Below, piece by piece: positions 50,033 to 59,196 of a stretch of DNA of 64,000 nucleotides. Every line of letters begins with the position of its first letter. Positions within the stretch are counted from its first letter, which is position 1. Where the stretch lies: NCBI RefSeq assembly GCF_003864295.1, contig NZ_BDQK01000003.1, forward strand, positions 124,001 to 188,000, in the 5' to 3' direction. Made by a program: the position numbers and the translations under genes. The DNA comes from Aphanothece sacrum FPU1. Lineage in GTDB: Bacteria; Cyanobacteriota; Cyanobacteriia; Cyanobacteriales; Microcystaceae. Below the pieces are notes generated by a model, which was given only the letters and a program-made list of their open reading frames with translations, was not told the origin of the DNA and searched no databases.

Positions 50033-50728
50033 TTAAAGATTATTAAGGTCAATTCCTAATTCTTTCAATTTTTCTTCTAACATTCTCCTCTGTTCTTTTT
50101 CTTGTTGTAATTGTTGTTGAAGATCATCTGCTCTTTTGGTTTCTTGTTCTTTTAACTTTCCTAATTCTACAAATGTTAAGAATTTATCTCCATCAGGACG
50201 AAAAATTGCTAAAGTTTCTGCATTTAATTCAAATTTAATGCCTAATCTTGGACTCACCCAATTTTCTATATCTTCAATCACAGTTAATTCATTTTCCTGA
50301 CGTAACCATCCCTGTAAATCTATTTTATCAGGATCATAAAGATAATATTCTTCTATGCCATGATGTTCATAAAATTTAAACTTTTTCGCCATTTCTAATA
50401 AACGATTTCCTGGGGATAATATCTCAAAAACTACTTGAGGTGCCATATTATTTTCTTCCCATTGTCGATAAGAACCTCTATCTCCTTTCGGTCTTCCAAT
50501 AACTATCATTATATCAGGAGCTTGACGAATTTTATTATCTCCTTGTCTGGGATACCATAATAAATCACCGGCGACAAAAATATTAGGATTATCGGCAAAT
50601 AATAATTCTAAATTTTCTTTAATAACGACTATCCAACGAAATTGTTTAGTATTATCTGACATAGGTTTGCCATCTTTTTCAGGATAGATAATAGTTGCAT
50701 CAAGGGGAACTGATAATGATTGTGTCAT
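50033..50728 (-). CDS. Uma2-family (DUF820) nuclease-fold protein, tandem copy 2
   Basis: 231 residues, identical to copy 1 over the first 200 or so except for one Arg/Lys change near the end (KLKEQE). The coiled coil is shorter (RADDLQQQLQQEKEQRRMLE) and lacks the ADEERQR unit. The same Asp72 and Glu102 are present. The DNA identity, including the 28-bp spacers, points to a recent tandem duplication or ongoing gene conversion. Confidence 0.9.
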   Translation of the reverse strand: MTQSLSVPLDATIIYPEKDGKPMSDNTKQFRWIVVIKENLELLFADNPNIFVAGDLLWYPRQGDNKIRQAPDIMIVIGRPKGDRGSYRQWEENNMAPQVVFEILSPGNRLLEMAKKFKFYEHHGIEEYYLYDPDKIDLQGWLRQENELTVIEDIENWVSPRLGIKFELNAETLAIFRPDGDKFLTFVELGKLKEQETKRADDLQQQLQQEKEQRRMLEEKLKELGIDLNNL

Positions 50729-50756
50729 TGTTTTTCTTTTAGGTTAAAAAGGTGAC

Positions 50757-51494
50757 TTAAAGATTATTAAGGTCAATTCCTAATTCTTTCAATTTTTCTT
50801 CTAAAATTCTCCTCTGTTCTTTTTCTTGTTGTAATTGAGATTCAAATTCATTTGCTCTTTGTCTTTCCTCATCTGCTCTTTGTCTTTCCTCATCTGCTCT
50901 TTTGGTTTCTTGTTCTCTTAATTTTCCTAACTCTACAAATGTTAAGAATTTATCTCCATCAGGACGAAAAATTGCTAAAGTTTCTGCATTTAATTCAAAT
51001 TTAATGCCTAATCTTGGACTCACCCAATTTTGTATATCTTCAATCACAGTTAATTCATTTTCCTGACGTAACCATCCTTGTAAATCTATTTTATCAGGAT
51101 CATAAAGATAATATTCTTCTATGCCATGATGTTCATAAAATTTAAACTTTTTCGCCATTTCTAATAAACGATTTCCTGGGGATAATATCTCAAAAACTAC
51201 TTGAGGTGCCATATTATCTTCTTCCCATTGTCGATAAGAACCTCTATCTCCTTTCGGTCTTCCAATAACTATCATTATATCAGGAGCTTGACGAATTTTA
51301 TTATCTCCTTGTCTGGGATACCATAATAAATCACCGGCGACAAAAATATTAGGATTATCAGCAAATAATAATTCTAAATTTTCTTTAATAACGACTATCC
51401 AACGAAATTGTTTAGTATTATCTGACATAGGTTTGCCATCTTTTTCAGGATAGATAATAGTTGCATCAAGGGGAATTGATAATGATTGTGTCAT
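50757..51494 (-). CDS. Uma2-family (DUF820) nuclease-fold protein, tandem copy 3
   Basis: 245 residues from ATG 51494 (MTQSLSIPLD). The open frame reaches 51536, but that extension is derived from a degenerate palindrome and is absent in the other copies. It has two ADEERQR units in the coiled coil, against one and none in copies 1 and 2, and a few substitutions (Ile for Val, Gln for Glu). First gene of the array, with the promoter presumably in 51495-51575. Confidence 0.9.
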   Translation of the reverse strand: MTQSLSIPLDATIIYPEKDGKPMSDNTKQFRWIVVIKENLELLFADNPNIFVAGDLLWYPRQGDNKIRQAPDIMIVIGRPKGDRGSYRQWEEDNMAPQVVFEILSPGNRLLEMAKKFKFYEHHGIEEYYLYDPDKIDLQGWLRQENELTVIEDIQNWVSPRLGIKFELNAETLAIFRPDGDKFLTFVELGKLREQETKRADEERQRADEERQRANEFESQLQQEKEQRRILEEKLKELGIDLNNL

Positions 51495-51521
51495 CTTAAT
51501 TGATCCATCATTTAATAATGA

Positions 51522-51549
51522 GTAGGGACAATTCATTAATTGCCCCTAC
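51522..51549. repeat. Degenerate GTAGGG-CCCCTAC palindrome
   Basis: GTAGGGACAATTCAT against ATTAATTGCCCCTAC, one or two mismatches. The outer arms match the other palindromes and the core matches that at 28061-28090. It lies directly upstream of the first Uma2 gene, between it and DUF2996. Confidence 0.55.
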
Positions 51550-51575
51550 AGTTAGGGTCTGTGAGTAAGTTCCCG

Positions 51576-52022
51576 TTAATTACGAGTCAGCCATTTTTGT
51601 CCGTTCAAACGTTGTAACGTATATAAAAGCATTAAATCCAAAGTAGTTTTACGTTCGTCAATCATAAAGGATTCAATGGTGCTGGGAATCTTGCCATTAA
51701 GTCCATAAGAAAAGGCTTTTTGTCCGTTAATATTTTCTTCAGGAAAATAAAGTTTAAACTGACGTTGACCACTTTTCCAAGTTCCAATAACTTGCCAACA
51801 GCTATCATCTGAATTTGCTCCAGAAATAGACACTTTCTCTTTAACAAAAGATAATTCTACATCCTTAAGTCCCTGCTTATTTAATTCTTGTTTTAGCGCA
51901 GGGGTAAAGTGTTGTTCCATAAATTCAGTGAAGGGTTTATCTTCAATAGCTGGAGGTTTCTCTTTTTTAGCTGCTGGTTTAGCTTCAGAAGTGGGAGTCG
52001 TGGGGGTAGTTTCATCTGTCAT
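51576..52022 (-). CDS. DUF2996 family protein
   Basis: 148 residues. A Pro/Thr/Ala/Lys-rich flexible N-terminus (TPTTPTSEAKPAAKKEKPP) is followed by the DUF2996 body: FTEFMEQHFTPALKQELNKQ, then CWQVIGTWKSGQRQFKLYFP and TTLDLMLLYTLQRLNGQKWL. The family is confined to oxygenic phototrophs, and its function in photosystem biogenesis is only presumed. ATG at 52022. No signal peptide. Confidence 0.88.
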   Translation of the reverse strand: MTDETTPTTPTSEAKPAAKKEKPPAIEDKPFTEFMEQHFTPALKQELNKQGLKDVELSFVKEKVSISGANSDDSCWQVIGTWKSGQRQFKLYFPEENINGQKAFSYGLNGKIPSTIESFMIDERKTTLDLMLLYTLQRLNGQKWLTRN

Positions 52023-52135
52023 AGTGGTTACTCAAATTGCGATCGCGCTAAACAACTTAATTAAGTGATTATCTCTAGAATACGCTATCTTCTCAAAATA
52101 AGAAACATTTATCCCAAAATTTTTTATAAGTGGTT

Positions 52136-52459
52136 TTAGTAATAAACTGAACCATCACGACGTTTATAAAAATGATAAGATGGTTTAATGCCGAATAAAG
52201 TTGGTAAGCCATCTACATCTAGACAAAAACAAATGGTTCCATCTTTTTTGAGATGATAAGCTTCACCGGAAAATGTTAGATAATGTTCCTCAAACATTTT
52301 AACAGTAAACAGTTCTTCTGCTGGTTGTAACAATTCTAGATAGGATTTTTGCTCAAATTCTTTGCCTACTGTTTCGACTGCTTGTTTAAGCAATTGATAA
52401 TTATGTTTTAATTGTTGACGTTTTTGTGAGTTAAATAAAAATAATTGATTAAGGTTCAT
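52136..52459 (-). CDS. Small protein of unknown function
   Basis: 107 residues, not recognised. The N-terminal half is helical and basic (LFNSQKRQQLKHNYQLLKQA); the C-terminal half is beta-like (YLTFSGEAYHLKKDGTICFC, then GIKPSYHFYKRRDGSVYY). Soluble, no signal. ATG at 52459. Single gene between DUF2996 and bciB. Confidence 0.6.
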   Translation of the reverse strand: MNLNQLFLFNSQKRQQLKHNYQLLKQAVETVGKEFEQKSYLELLQPAEELFTVKMFEEHYLTFSGEAYHLKKDGTICFCLDVDGLPTLFGIKPSYHFYKRRDGSVYY

Positions 52460-52614
52460 TTTCTCGAATTAATCCCCTATTTCATGGCAAATTTACCTAA
52501 GATAAATCTCTGGCTGTTTCGTTACAGTCTTTTAACATTGATCGCTTTTTGTTACCAAAATGTCGTAACCTAAACTATGATGCTTGATCTTACATAACAA
52601 ATCTACCTTACTTT

Positions 52615-53811
52615 ATGTCATCAATTGCCCCTCATACTAAAGCTAAAGCTCTCAAACCAGGAAGTCGTCGTCCAGCGAAAGAACTCTGTAGTGAGTGTGG
52701 ATTATGTGATACTTATTATATCCATTATGTGAAAGAAGCTTGTGCTTTTCTTAATCAACAAATTAAAGAACTTGAAGAAATTGCTCATGGATATTCTCGT
52801 AATTTAGACAATGAAGATGATTGGTATTTTGGGGTGCATCAAGAGATGATGGCTGCCAAAAAGAAAGAACCAATTGAAGGGGCGCAATGGACAGGAATTG
52901 TCAGTAGTATTGCTTGTAAAATGTTAACAGATGGTTTAGTTGAAGGTGTGGTTTGTGTTCAAAATACGAAAGAAGATCGCTTTCAACCTATGCCTATTAT
53001 TGCCAAAAATCCTGAAGAAGTTTTAGCCGCAAGAGTTAATAAACCAACCTTATCCCCTAATTTATCTATTTTAGAACAGATAGAACAATCAGGGATGAAA
53101 CGATTATTAGTCATTGGGGTAGGTTGTCAAATTCAAGCTTTAAGAGCAGTAGAAAAAGAATTAGGATTAGAGAAACTTTATGTATTAGGAACTCCCTGTG
53201 TAGATAATGTTACTCGTGAAGGCTTACAAAAGTTCTTAGACACTACAAGTAAATCTCCTGATACGGTGGTTCATTATGAATTTATGCAGGACTTTAGAGT
53301 TCATTTTAAACATGAAGATGGCTCAACTGAATTGGTTCCTTTTTTTGGCTTGAAAACTAATCAATTAAAAGATGTTTTTGCCCCTTCTTGTATGAGTTGT
53401 TTTGATTATGTGAACTCTTTGGCTGATTTAGTAGTAGGCTATATGGGGGCAGAATTTGGCTGGCAATGGCTCGTTGTTCGTAATGATACAGGACGAGAAA
53501 TGTTAGAATTAGTACAGGAACAAATAGACACTAAACCTGTCATCTCTAAAGGGGATAGAAAACAAGCTGTTCAACAAAGTATTCCTGCTTATGATCAGGG
53601 TGTTACTTTACCAATGTGGGCAGCTAAATTAATGGGAGTTGTTATCGAGAAAATCGGGCCAAAAGGATTAGAATATGCTCGTTTTTCCATCGATTCTCAT
53701 TTTACGCGGAACTATTTATATGTCAAACGCAATCATCCCGAAAAATTAGATGATCATGTTCCTGAATATGCTAAAAAAATCGTTTCTCAATATCAATTAC
53801 CGGAGAAATAA
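52615..53811 (+). CDS. bciB: BciB-type 8-vinyl (divinyl protochlorophyllide) reductase
   Basis: Ferredoxin-dependent reduction of the 8-vinyl group in chlorophyll synthesis. The 398 residues belong to the F420-hydrogenase beta-subunit family, as does Synechocystis Slr1923. Iron-sulfur Cys are visible: C25xxC28xxC31 (LCSECGLCDTYY), Cys171 (GVGCQIQAL), Cys195 (GTPCVDN) and C259xxC262 (CMSCFDY), consistent with two 4Fe-4S clusters plus FAD. 7-Hydroxymethyl-chlorophyll reductase is a near relative, but BciB is the expected role in cyanobacteria lacking BciA. ATG at 52615. Confidence 0.9.
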   Translation: MSSIAPHTKAKALKPGSRRPAKELCSECGLCDTYYIHYVKEACAFLNQQIKELEEIAHGYSRNLDNEDDWYFGVHQEMMAAKKKEPIEGAQWTGIVSSIACKMLTDGLVEGVVCVQNTKEDRFQPMPIIAKNPEEVLAARVNKPTLSPNLSILEQIEQSGMKRLLVIGVGCQIQALRAVEKELGLEKLYVLGTPCVDNVTREGLQKFLDTTSKSPDTVVHYEFMQDFRVHFKHEDGSTELVPFFGLKTNQLKDVFAPSCMSCFDYVNSLADLVVGYMGAEFGWQWLVVRNDTGREMLELVQEQIDTKPVISKGDRKQAVQQSIPAYDQGVTLPMWAAKLMGVVIEKIGPKGLEYARFSIDSHFTRNYLYVKRNHPEKLDDHVPEYAKKIVSQYQLPEK

Positions 53812-53870
53812 ATAAATTGTCAATTGTCCATTATTGAACCAACCTCTTTGTTAGAATCAAATATCATGTA

Positions 53871-53909
53871 GGAGTTGTGACACAGGCATCTTGCCTGTGT
53901 CACAACTCC
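53871..53909. terminator. Bidirectional hairpin between bciB and the SpoIID-like gene
   Basis: An 18-bp perfect stem (GGAGTTGTGACACAGGCA and complement) with a 3-base loop TCT, followed by CTTAAATTT. It lies between two convergent genes, 60 bp after bciB and 14 bp from the next stop, so terminator function is likely although no long T-run is present. Confidence 0.6.
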
Positions 53910-53922
53910 TCCTTAAATTTCC

Positions 53923-55068
53923 TTAATTAAGATTAGTTAATTGAGCATTTTGATAGTAATGGGAGAGAATTTGATCATAAAGAACCCCTTGTTGGGCAAG
54001 ATAATAACTACCCCATTGACTTAGGCCAATACCATGACCATAACCACGTCCATCAATTTGAAACGTACCATTATCAGTAGAAACCGTAAATAGGGTACTC
54101 TTAATATCAAGAGCTTGACGTAATTGATCATCAGTAATGCGCCGAGAACCTCTATTGCCTACCACTTTTAAGGTAATAATACGTCCATGAGGGGTTGTCC
54201 TTTCAGGAACTAGCGATCGCACATTTCCTACACCTCCTAACAGACTCCCCAACTGACTTGCACTAAACGACTTACTCCAGGCAAAAACTGGGGCCTGTTG
54301 ATCATAGTCTACTACCCCGCGTAAATAGGGCAAAGAAGAATTCCACACATCTTCAACATTTTCCGTATGACCACCAGAAGAAGAATGAAAGGCTGCTAGA
54401 ATGATTTTACCTTGATAGGTTAACACTTTTGCTATAGTGGCATTCACCGCTTCAAAAGTGCTTAAATGTTCTGTTTCTAAACCCTTATAAACTTGAGTTT
54501 TGGTGGTAGTATCAAGATCATAAAAACGATTACTGGCCGTATTACTTTTGTACAGTGCATAAGTACGAGCGACAACCGCTTGAGATTTGAGGGCCTCTAG
54601 GGGCCAAGTAGGATAAGCTTCGGCCCCGACCACACTATAAAGATATTTCTCTAAATCTACTAAATTGATGGCACTGACTCCATTTCCTTGTCGTAAGAGT
54701 CTTACCTTGCCACGATACCAGCGATCGCCTATCCAAACAACCCCATCAAGTGTCGGTTCAATAACTAATTGGTTAGACTGCCATTGCTCAAGGCGAACTC
54801 CTGTTCTGTCTGGGGTGGCGTTAAAAGAATTTAAGGGGGATAATTCTCCTAATTGTTTGCCTCCTGCGTCTCGGACAATGGCAGTGGTAGAACTGCCTAC
54901 CCGAACACTATTGACCCCTTTTTGAATAGCGACCCTTAGTTCGGTTGCTTGTCCTGGAAGACAAAAGATAACCCAAAGTAATCCTATCAGCCAACTGCAA
55001 GATTTAAACGAAAATCCCAGAAATCTTAAGGGCCAGACAAAATAGTCTGACTGCTGTTGCTGTCTCAT
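53923..55068 (-). CDS. Exported SpoIID/LytB-domain protein
   Basis: 381 residues from ATG 55068 (MRQQQQSDYFVWPLRF), which begins a signal peptide ending about LPGQATE. The frame is open to 55119, but the extension lacks an SD. The SpoIID domain (about 110-380) has NLVDLEKYLYSVVGAEAYPT, then LEALKSQAVVARTYALYKS and GYGHGIGLSQWGSYYLA. SpoIID is a peptidoglycan lytic transglycosylase in sporulating bacteria; cyanobacterial relatives probably remodel the cell wall. GAGGAG 9 bases upstream is the SD and lies within a Yfr1-complementary motif. Confidence 0.9.
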   Translation of the reverse strand: MRQQQQSDYFVWPLRFLGFSFKSCSWLIGLLWVIFCLPGQATELRVAIQKGVNSVRVGSSTTAIVRDAGGKQLGELSPLNSFNATPDRTGVRLEQWQSNQLVIEPTLDGVVWIGDRWYRGKVRLLRQGNGVSAINLVDLEKYLYSVVGAEAYPTWPLEALKSQAVVARTYALYKSNTASNRFYDLDTTTKTQVYKGLETEHLSTFEAVNATIAKVLTYQGKIILAAFHSSSGGHTENVEDVWNSSLPYLRGVVDYDQQAPVFAWSKSFSASQLGSLLGGVGNVRSLVPERTTPHGRIITLKVVGNRGSRRITDDQLRQALDIKSTLFTVSTDNGTFQIDGRGYGHGIGLSQWGSYYLAQQGVLYDQILSHYYQNAQLTNLN

Positions 55069-55077
55069 TGTTGAATT

Positions 55078-55087
55078 CTCCTCACAC
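55078..55087 (-). promoter_or_regulatory. SpoIID-like gene SD region complementary to Yfr1
   Basis: The minus strand reads GTGTGAGGAG, complementary to ten consecutive bases of the Yfr1 core (CUCCUCACAC). It contains the SD GAGGAG. Stronger than the porin site by one base. Regulation is inferred. Confidence 0.45.
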
Positions 55088-55254
55088 ACATCCACAAATA
55101 TGAAAATCTTATCGCACATTGAGGGAAGTGACAGGGGGTTTTTCTGCTCAAATCAAAAGATCGTCTAAAATTTTGTTAATTATTGTGTCAATATTTTAGG
55201 AATTGTCTAAATTCTCCTGTAGTTTATATAGACGAGTGTGGTTAACAAGTAATA

Positions 55255-55578
55255 ATGTCTCAAGAATCCTCCAAAAATCCTAGTAGCCATGTAGATTGCA
55301 TTGATGATATTGAGCTTCATTACTGTTTTTGGGTCATGCGTGATAGTGAATCTTGGCAGCAGGCAGTCAAAGGTGATCTCAAGTTATCTCGTTGTGCTGC
55401 ATCTCGACGAAAATTTCCCTATTTTATGAGTTTCAATCTATCAGGAAGTTTGATTGTCCTAATTTTACTCACTGCGATCGCTTGGAATCGTCATCCTCAA
55501 CTGAGTCAATCTTATCAAAATTTCACCAAAAAATTAACCACTGAATTACTCTATTTACTGCCACATATGGATGATTAA
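55255..55578 (+). CDS. Small single-pass membrane protein, unknown
   Basis: 107 residues. N-terminal hydrophilic domain (about 1-60) with FWVMRDSESWQQAVKGDLKL, one membrane helix (about 61-78, LSGSLIVLILLTAIAW), and a short C-terminal tail. Family not recognised. ATG at 55255. A HIP1 octamer overlaps the membrane helix codons. The heptanucleotide array begins just after the stop. Confidence 0.6.
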   Translation: MSQESSKNPSSHVDCIDDIELHYCFWVMRDSESWQQAVKGDLKLSRCAASRRKFPYFMSFNLSGSLIVLILLTAIAWNRHPQLSQSYQNFTKKLTTELLYLLPHMDD

Positions 55579-55579
55579 C

Positions 55580-55700
55580 AATTCATAATTCATAATTCAT
55601 AATTCATAATTCATAATTCATAATTCATAATTCATAATTCATAATTCATAATTCATAATTCATAATTCATAATTCATAATTCATAATTCATAATTCATAA
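55580..55700. repeat. Heptanucleotide tandem repeat, about 17 copies of AATTCAT
   Basis: An almost perfect run of AATTCAT filling the whole gap between the stop codons of two convergent genes (55578 and 55701). Uniform units suggest recent expansion and likely strain-to-strain length variation. Confidence 0.95.
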
Positions 55701-56912
55701 TTATTCTAAACTAATCTGAGATCCCCATAAATCTTGAGGCATAAAACTGCGATCGCTAGGCAAAGAACTAACCGGTTCAGTTAACATAAATTCACCAGCT
55801 TCTATCCATTTTTTCAGTTCTTGAGCGACTTCTCTAGAACGGGCTAAACTAGCTAAAGGAGCGACCCGAACCGTTTTTCCTTCAATAGTCATCCGACCAC
55901 TTTTAAGCTGTCCATAACTGACTAATCCAAAGGTAGGACGTACTCGACGAGGGATAGCAAAATCTACTACAGGGGCCACAATTTCTTCATCTCGAATTGC
56001 ACAATGTTCGATAACTTTTTCGGTTAAAACAGGTAAAGGAACCCCAACCCCTAACATCAAAGATGGGCCATAATTAAGAAAATAACAACCTCTAACCCAA
56101 CGAGGAGACATTTGTTTAGCATCTCCAATTAATGCTAATGTAGCTGCGGGGCCGATAGGAGTTCGGTTAGGAAGGCGTTTTTGTAAAGGAAAATGTTGGG
56201 TTCCTTCCCAGGCAATATATCCTATTCCTCCTCCCAAAAAAATGCGAGTTCCGATCCCAATCACCTCTAAGTCAGGATCATTAAATAAAGGTGCGATCGC
56301 TCCTGGATTAGAATAGACAGCATTACCTAATCTTGGTTGTAATGGCCCCAAATAAGTATAAAGAGGGCGATCGCCCCCATTTACTCCAACAATAAAATTT
56401 TGATATAAGTTACGAGGATTATATAAATAAAACTGATTAATAGTTTTACGAGTAATAGTCGTTTCAAAGGATGCTCTAGGATAACAGTCTGTCACTTGGC
56501 CAAGGGCCCGCAAAGGAACGGGTTTTCCGGCAATTAAATCTTCAATTACATGACCCCCTCCTCTTTCTGGACGATTTCCCTGACGATTTTCTAGGTCACT
56601 CATTTTGTCATTGGCCCCATAATCTACGGTGGCGGTGGCTCCTAAATACAAATCTACTGCACCAAATCCGGCATAAGCAGGAATACCATCGATCCAACAT
56701 TGACGAATTTTAATGGGAGGATCAGTATGTCCTAGATTAAGCATAGCCCCTGATGATTCCATCGGTTCAAAAGTTCCTGTGCAAATAACATCGACTTCTT
56801 TAAATGCTTGGGATACTCCGATATCTTGGACTCGTACTTTAAGTTCTTCTACTGTCCAGACAATAGCTTTTTTTTGGCAAATTTTGTCGTTAATTTCGGA
56901 AATAGTACGCAT
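55701..56912 (-). CDS. Homocysteine-biosynthesis (DUF39, sulfur-incorporation) protein
   Basis: 403 residues matching the DUF39/HcyBio family, first characterised in methanogens where it makes homocysteine from aspartate semialdehyde. Seen: MRTISEINDKICQKKAIVWT, the Gly-rich YAGFGAVDLYLGATA, and conserved CTGTFEPMESSGA with a candidate sulfur-carrying Cys. The archaeal partner domains (CBS, ferredoxin) are not fused or adjacent here. Role in cyanobacterial sulfur metabolism is inferred. ATG at 56912; the 3' end abuts a heptanucleotide array. Confidence 0.88.
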   Translation of the reverse strand: MRTISEINDKICQKKAIVWTVEELKVRVQDIGVSQAFKEVDVICTGTFEPMESSGAMLNLGHTDPPIKIRQCWIDGIPAYAGFGAVDLYLGATATVDYGANDKMSDLENRQGNRPERGGGHVIEDLIAGKPVPLRALGQVTDCYPRASFETTITRKTINQFYLYNPRNLYQNFIVGVNGGDRPLYTYLGPLQPRLGNAVYSNPGAIAPLFNDPDLEVIGIGTRIFLGGGIGYIAWEGTQHFPLQKRLPNRTPIGPAATLALIGDAKQMSPRWVRGCYFLNYGPSLMLGVGVPLPVLTEKVIEHCAIRDEEIVAPVVDFAIPRRVRPTFGLVSYGQLKSGRMTIEGKTVRVAPLASLARSREVAQELKKWIEAGEFMLTEPVSSLPSDRSFMPQDLWGSQISLE

Positions 56913-57061
56913 TATTCGGATTATTCTACGGTTGTTAGTTTCGGAGACTCAGGATCATTATATAGTAATAAATTGTAGGTTGGGGAGCCACTCCGGTCTT
57001 GGGGTTTCCCCAAGTAGAGGAAGTGGCGTTTGAGGCACGAAACCCAACAAACTTTCCTCAG

Positions 57062-58087
57062 CTAATACGGTTTCCATTGATCTAAAATATCTTTAATTAA
57101 TACTTCTTTGAACCAAACTTGACCGACTACGGCTAAGGGTAAGGCTAATAATAATCCTAATACACCGAAAATAGTAGCAAAAAATAGTTGAGCTAATAAG
57201 GTGACAGCAGGGAGTAATGAAGCTTGACGAAACATTAATAAAGGGGTTAATAAATGACTTTCTAATTGTTGAATCAGTATGTATAGAATAAGGACAGCAA
57301 TAGATTTCCAAGGAGCTTCTAAAAGAGCGATAGCAATAGGAGGAATGACACTTAATGCAGGGCCAATATTGGGAATAAAGGTAAAAATTCCCGCTAGTAA
57401 TGCTTGAGCTAAGGAAAGAGGAATTCCCAATATTGATAGACCAATAAAACTTAAGATTGTAATAATAGTCATATTACAAAGGATAGCCATTAGCCATCCT
57501 TGTAATGCCTCATCACATTGAACTAAAATCTGATCAACTCGTTGTCGATAAAAAGAAGGAAATAAACGAATAAAGCCCTGTCGATAGGGTTGGGGATTAG
57601 CTAATAACATTAAACTCAAAACTAATAATAATAAAATACTTAGAGGAATCCCTAATGTCGTATAAAAAACGGATAAACTTTGACTTATAATTTGTTGAGA
57701 TAAAGGCTGGAGTTGTTTGGTCAGATTTTCAAGAGTTGGTAAAGCTTGTCTAAATTCTGGATCAAGATAGGAAACCTGTTCTTTTAATGTTAAAATTAGA
57801 CGTTCAATTCCTTTAGGTACTAATTTGACTAATTCTGGTAATTGTTCGGCAAATGGAGGAACAATCAACCAAAAAAATCCCCCTAAAGTTCCTAATAATA
57901 AAACCATTGATATTAAAACAGCATAACCGCGCCTAATACCCCAATTTTGAAATTGTTTTACCCCATGATTTAAAGCATTAGCGATAATAACTGCGGTAAA
58001 TAATAAGAGTAATAAATTACGAATTCTCCAGAAAATATAAACAATAATTATTAATACACTAAAGCCAAGCCATTGAGAAAAATTCAT
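57062..58087 (-). CDS. AI-2E/PerM-family transporter
   Basis: 341 residues with about seven membrane helices and a central soluble segment (about 90-200, LVKLVPKGIERLILTLKEQV). The C-terminal helices contain the family pattern AGIFTFIPNIGPALSVIPPI. Such proteins export AI-2 or ions, or act as Na/H antiporters; the substrate here is unknown. ATG at 58087. It follows a 64-codon membrane-protein gene by 28 bp, probably in one operon. Confidence 0.9.
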   Translation of the reverse strand: MNFSQWLGFSVLIIIVYIFWRIRNLLLLLFTAVIIANALNHGVKQFQNWGIRRGYAVLISMVLLLGTLGGFFWLIVPPFAEQLPELVKLVPKGIERLILTLKEQVSYLDPEFRQALPTLENLTKQLQPLSQQIISQSLSVFYTTLGIPLSILLLLVLSLMLLANPQPYRQGFIRLFPSFYRQRVDQILVQCDEALQGWLMAILCNMTIITILSFIGLSILGIPLSLAQALLAGIFTFIPNIGPALSVIPPIAIALLEAPWKSIAVLILYILIQQLESHLLTPLLMFRQASLLPAVTLLAQLFFATIFGVLGLLLALPLAVVGQVWFKEVLIKDILDQWKPY

Positions 58088-58115
58088 AATTAAAACGCCA
58101 AATAAATCAATTTTA

Positions 58116-58310
58116 TTAAAGTTCAGATGATTTATAAATTAGTCGCCAAATTAAAGCGAACATAACCATTAAAGGAAGACTCACAATAATAATAGCTGCA
58201 TTAATATCAGTAGGAGGTATGGACATTAAAGGGCCAGCATATTTAATTAAAATCGATCCCAGTAAAGAAAAAATTAAGACTTTGAAAATTAAGCCAGTTT
58301 GAGAATTCAT
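58116..58310 (-). CDS. Small two-helix membrane protein
   Basis: 64 residues, two predicted membrane helices (about 7-29 and 37-58) with a short polar hairpin containing SIPPTD. No recognised family. Upstream of and on the same strand as the AI-2E-type transporter, 28 bp apart, so it may be an accessory subunit; that is only positional. ATG at 58310. Confidence 0.6.
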   Translation of the reverse strand: MNSQTGLIFKVLIFSLLGSILIKYAGPLMSIPPTDINAAIIIVSLPLMVMFALIWRLIYKSSEL

Positions 58311-58506
58311 TAATTAAATATCTCCTTATTAGTATATTCGATAACATGAACGACATTTCTGTTAAAATTAACATAATCTTTTACTATAAGACAGTTAATT
58401 ATTAATTTTTTTGTCTGACTTGGCCAAAATATTTGACATTAGTTCTCTACTATGTTACTATGTCGCGAATAGCTTATATTTTATTTAATGTGAGGAAAAC
58501 AACCCC

Positions 58507-59196
58507 ATGAAGCTAAATACCGTTAATTCCTTGGTTTTAGTCACAGGTACCGCTACCCTATTGTTCAGTGCTGTATCTTCTGCTAGTGCTTTTACTGTGT
58601 ATACAGATCGTGCTGCCTGGGAAGCGGCGATCGCAAGCAGTATACCACCAGGATGGAATACAATTCTCACTGATACTTTTAGCAATGATATTGCTTCAGC
58701 ACAATCGATTACCCTAGATTCAGGTATTGTTTCCACCAATTCTGGCCCCATTACCCTTCCTAATTCGTTTAATAACAACAGCGTCTCTGGGGGTGTTTAC
58801 AATAATGCGACCCAGGCGGGTAATGGCACTGCTTCTAATACAATAACATGGGTGTTTCCCTCTCTCAAGACATGGGCTTTTGGTGCCGATTTTATTAGTG
58901 TTAATGATGGTGGATTAACCCTGACAGGTAATTTCGATGGCACAGGAGATCAAACTCTTAGCGTCTTTGCAGAAATTGGTGGAGGTACGGGTTTTCTCGG
59001 TATTGTTGGGATGACAAAATTTGATTCTGTTGTCTTTGGCAATAATTCGGATATCGTCGATGGCTTCGGCATTGACAATGCTTCACATACGGTTCCTGAA
59101 CCTCTCACCATGTTAGGTGCTGGTGCTGCTTTTGCTTTTGGTGGTGCGTTCAAACGCAAATTAGGTCAAGCCAAAAAGAAAGATAAAAACGCTTAA
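58507..59196 (+). CDS. Exported PEP-CTERM sorting-domain protein
   Basis: 229 residues. Signal peptide (about 1-28, VSSASA-F), a Gly/Asn-rich beta body (about 30-195), then the sorting tag VPEPLTMLGAGAAFAFGGAF and basic KRKLGQAKKK. The tag is nearly the same as that of the protein at 47131, so both are probably processed by one exosortase. ATG at 58507 with TGTGAGGA about 10 bases before, partly complementary to Yfr1 but also a plain SD. Likely a surface or matrix protein; specific role unknown. Confidence 0.88.
   Translation: MKLNTVNSLVLVTGTATLLFSAVSSASAFTVYTDRAAWEAAIASSIPPGWNTILTDTFSNDIASAQSITLDSGIVSTNSGPITLPNSFNNNSVSGGVYNNATQAGNGTASNTITWVFPSLKTWAFGADFISVNDGGLTLTGNFDGTGDQTLSVFAEIGGGTGFLGIVGMTKFDSVVFGNNSDIVDGFGIDNASHTVPEPLTMLGAGAAFAFGGAFKRKLGQAKKKDKNA

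Noticed and set aside
51495-51536. 14-residue N-terminal extension of the third Uma2 gene
   Set aside because: It is translated from a degenerate palindrome and absent from the two sister copies; ATG 51494 matches them.
55576-55702. CRISPR array at the heptanucleotide repeats
   Set aside because: Units are 7 bp with no spacers; these are simple tandem repeats. No CRISPR or cas gene was seen anywhere in the window.
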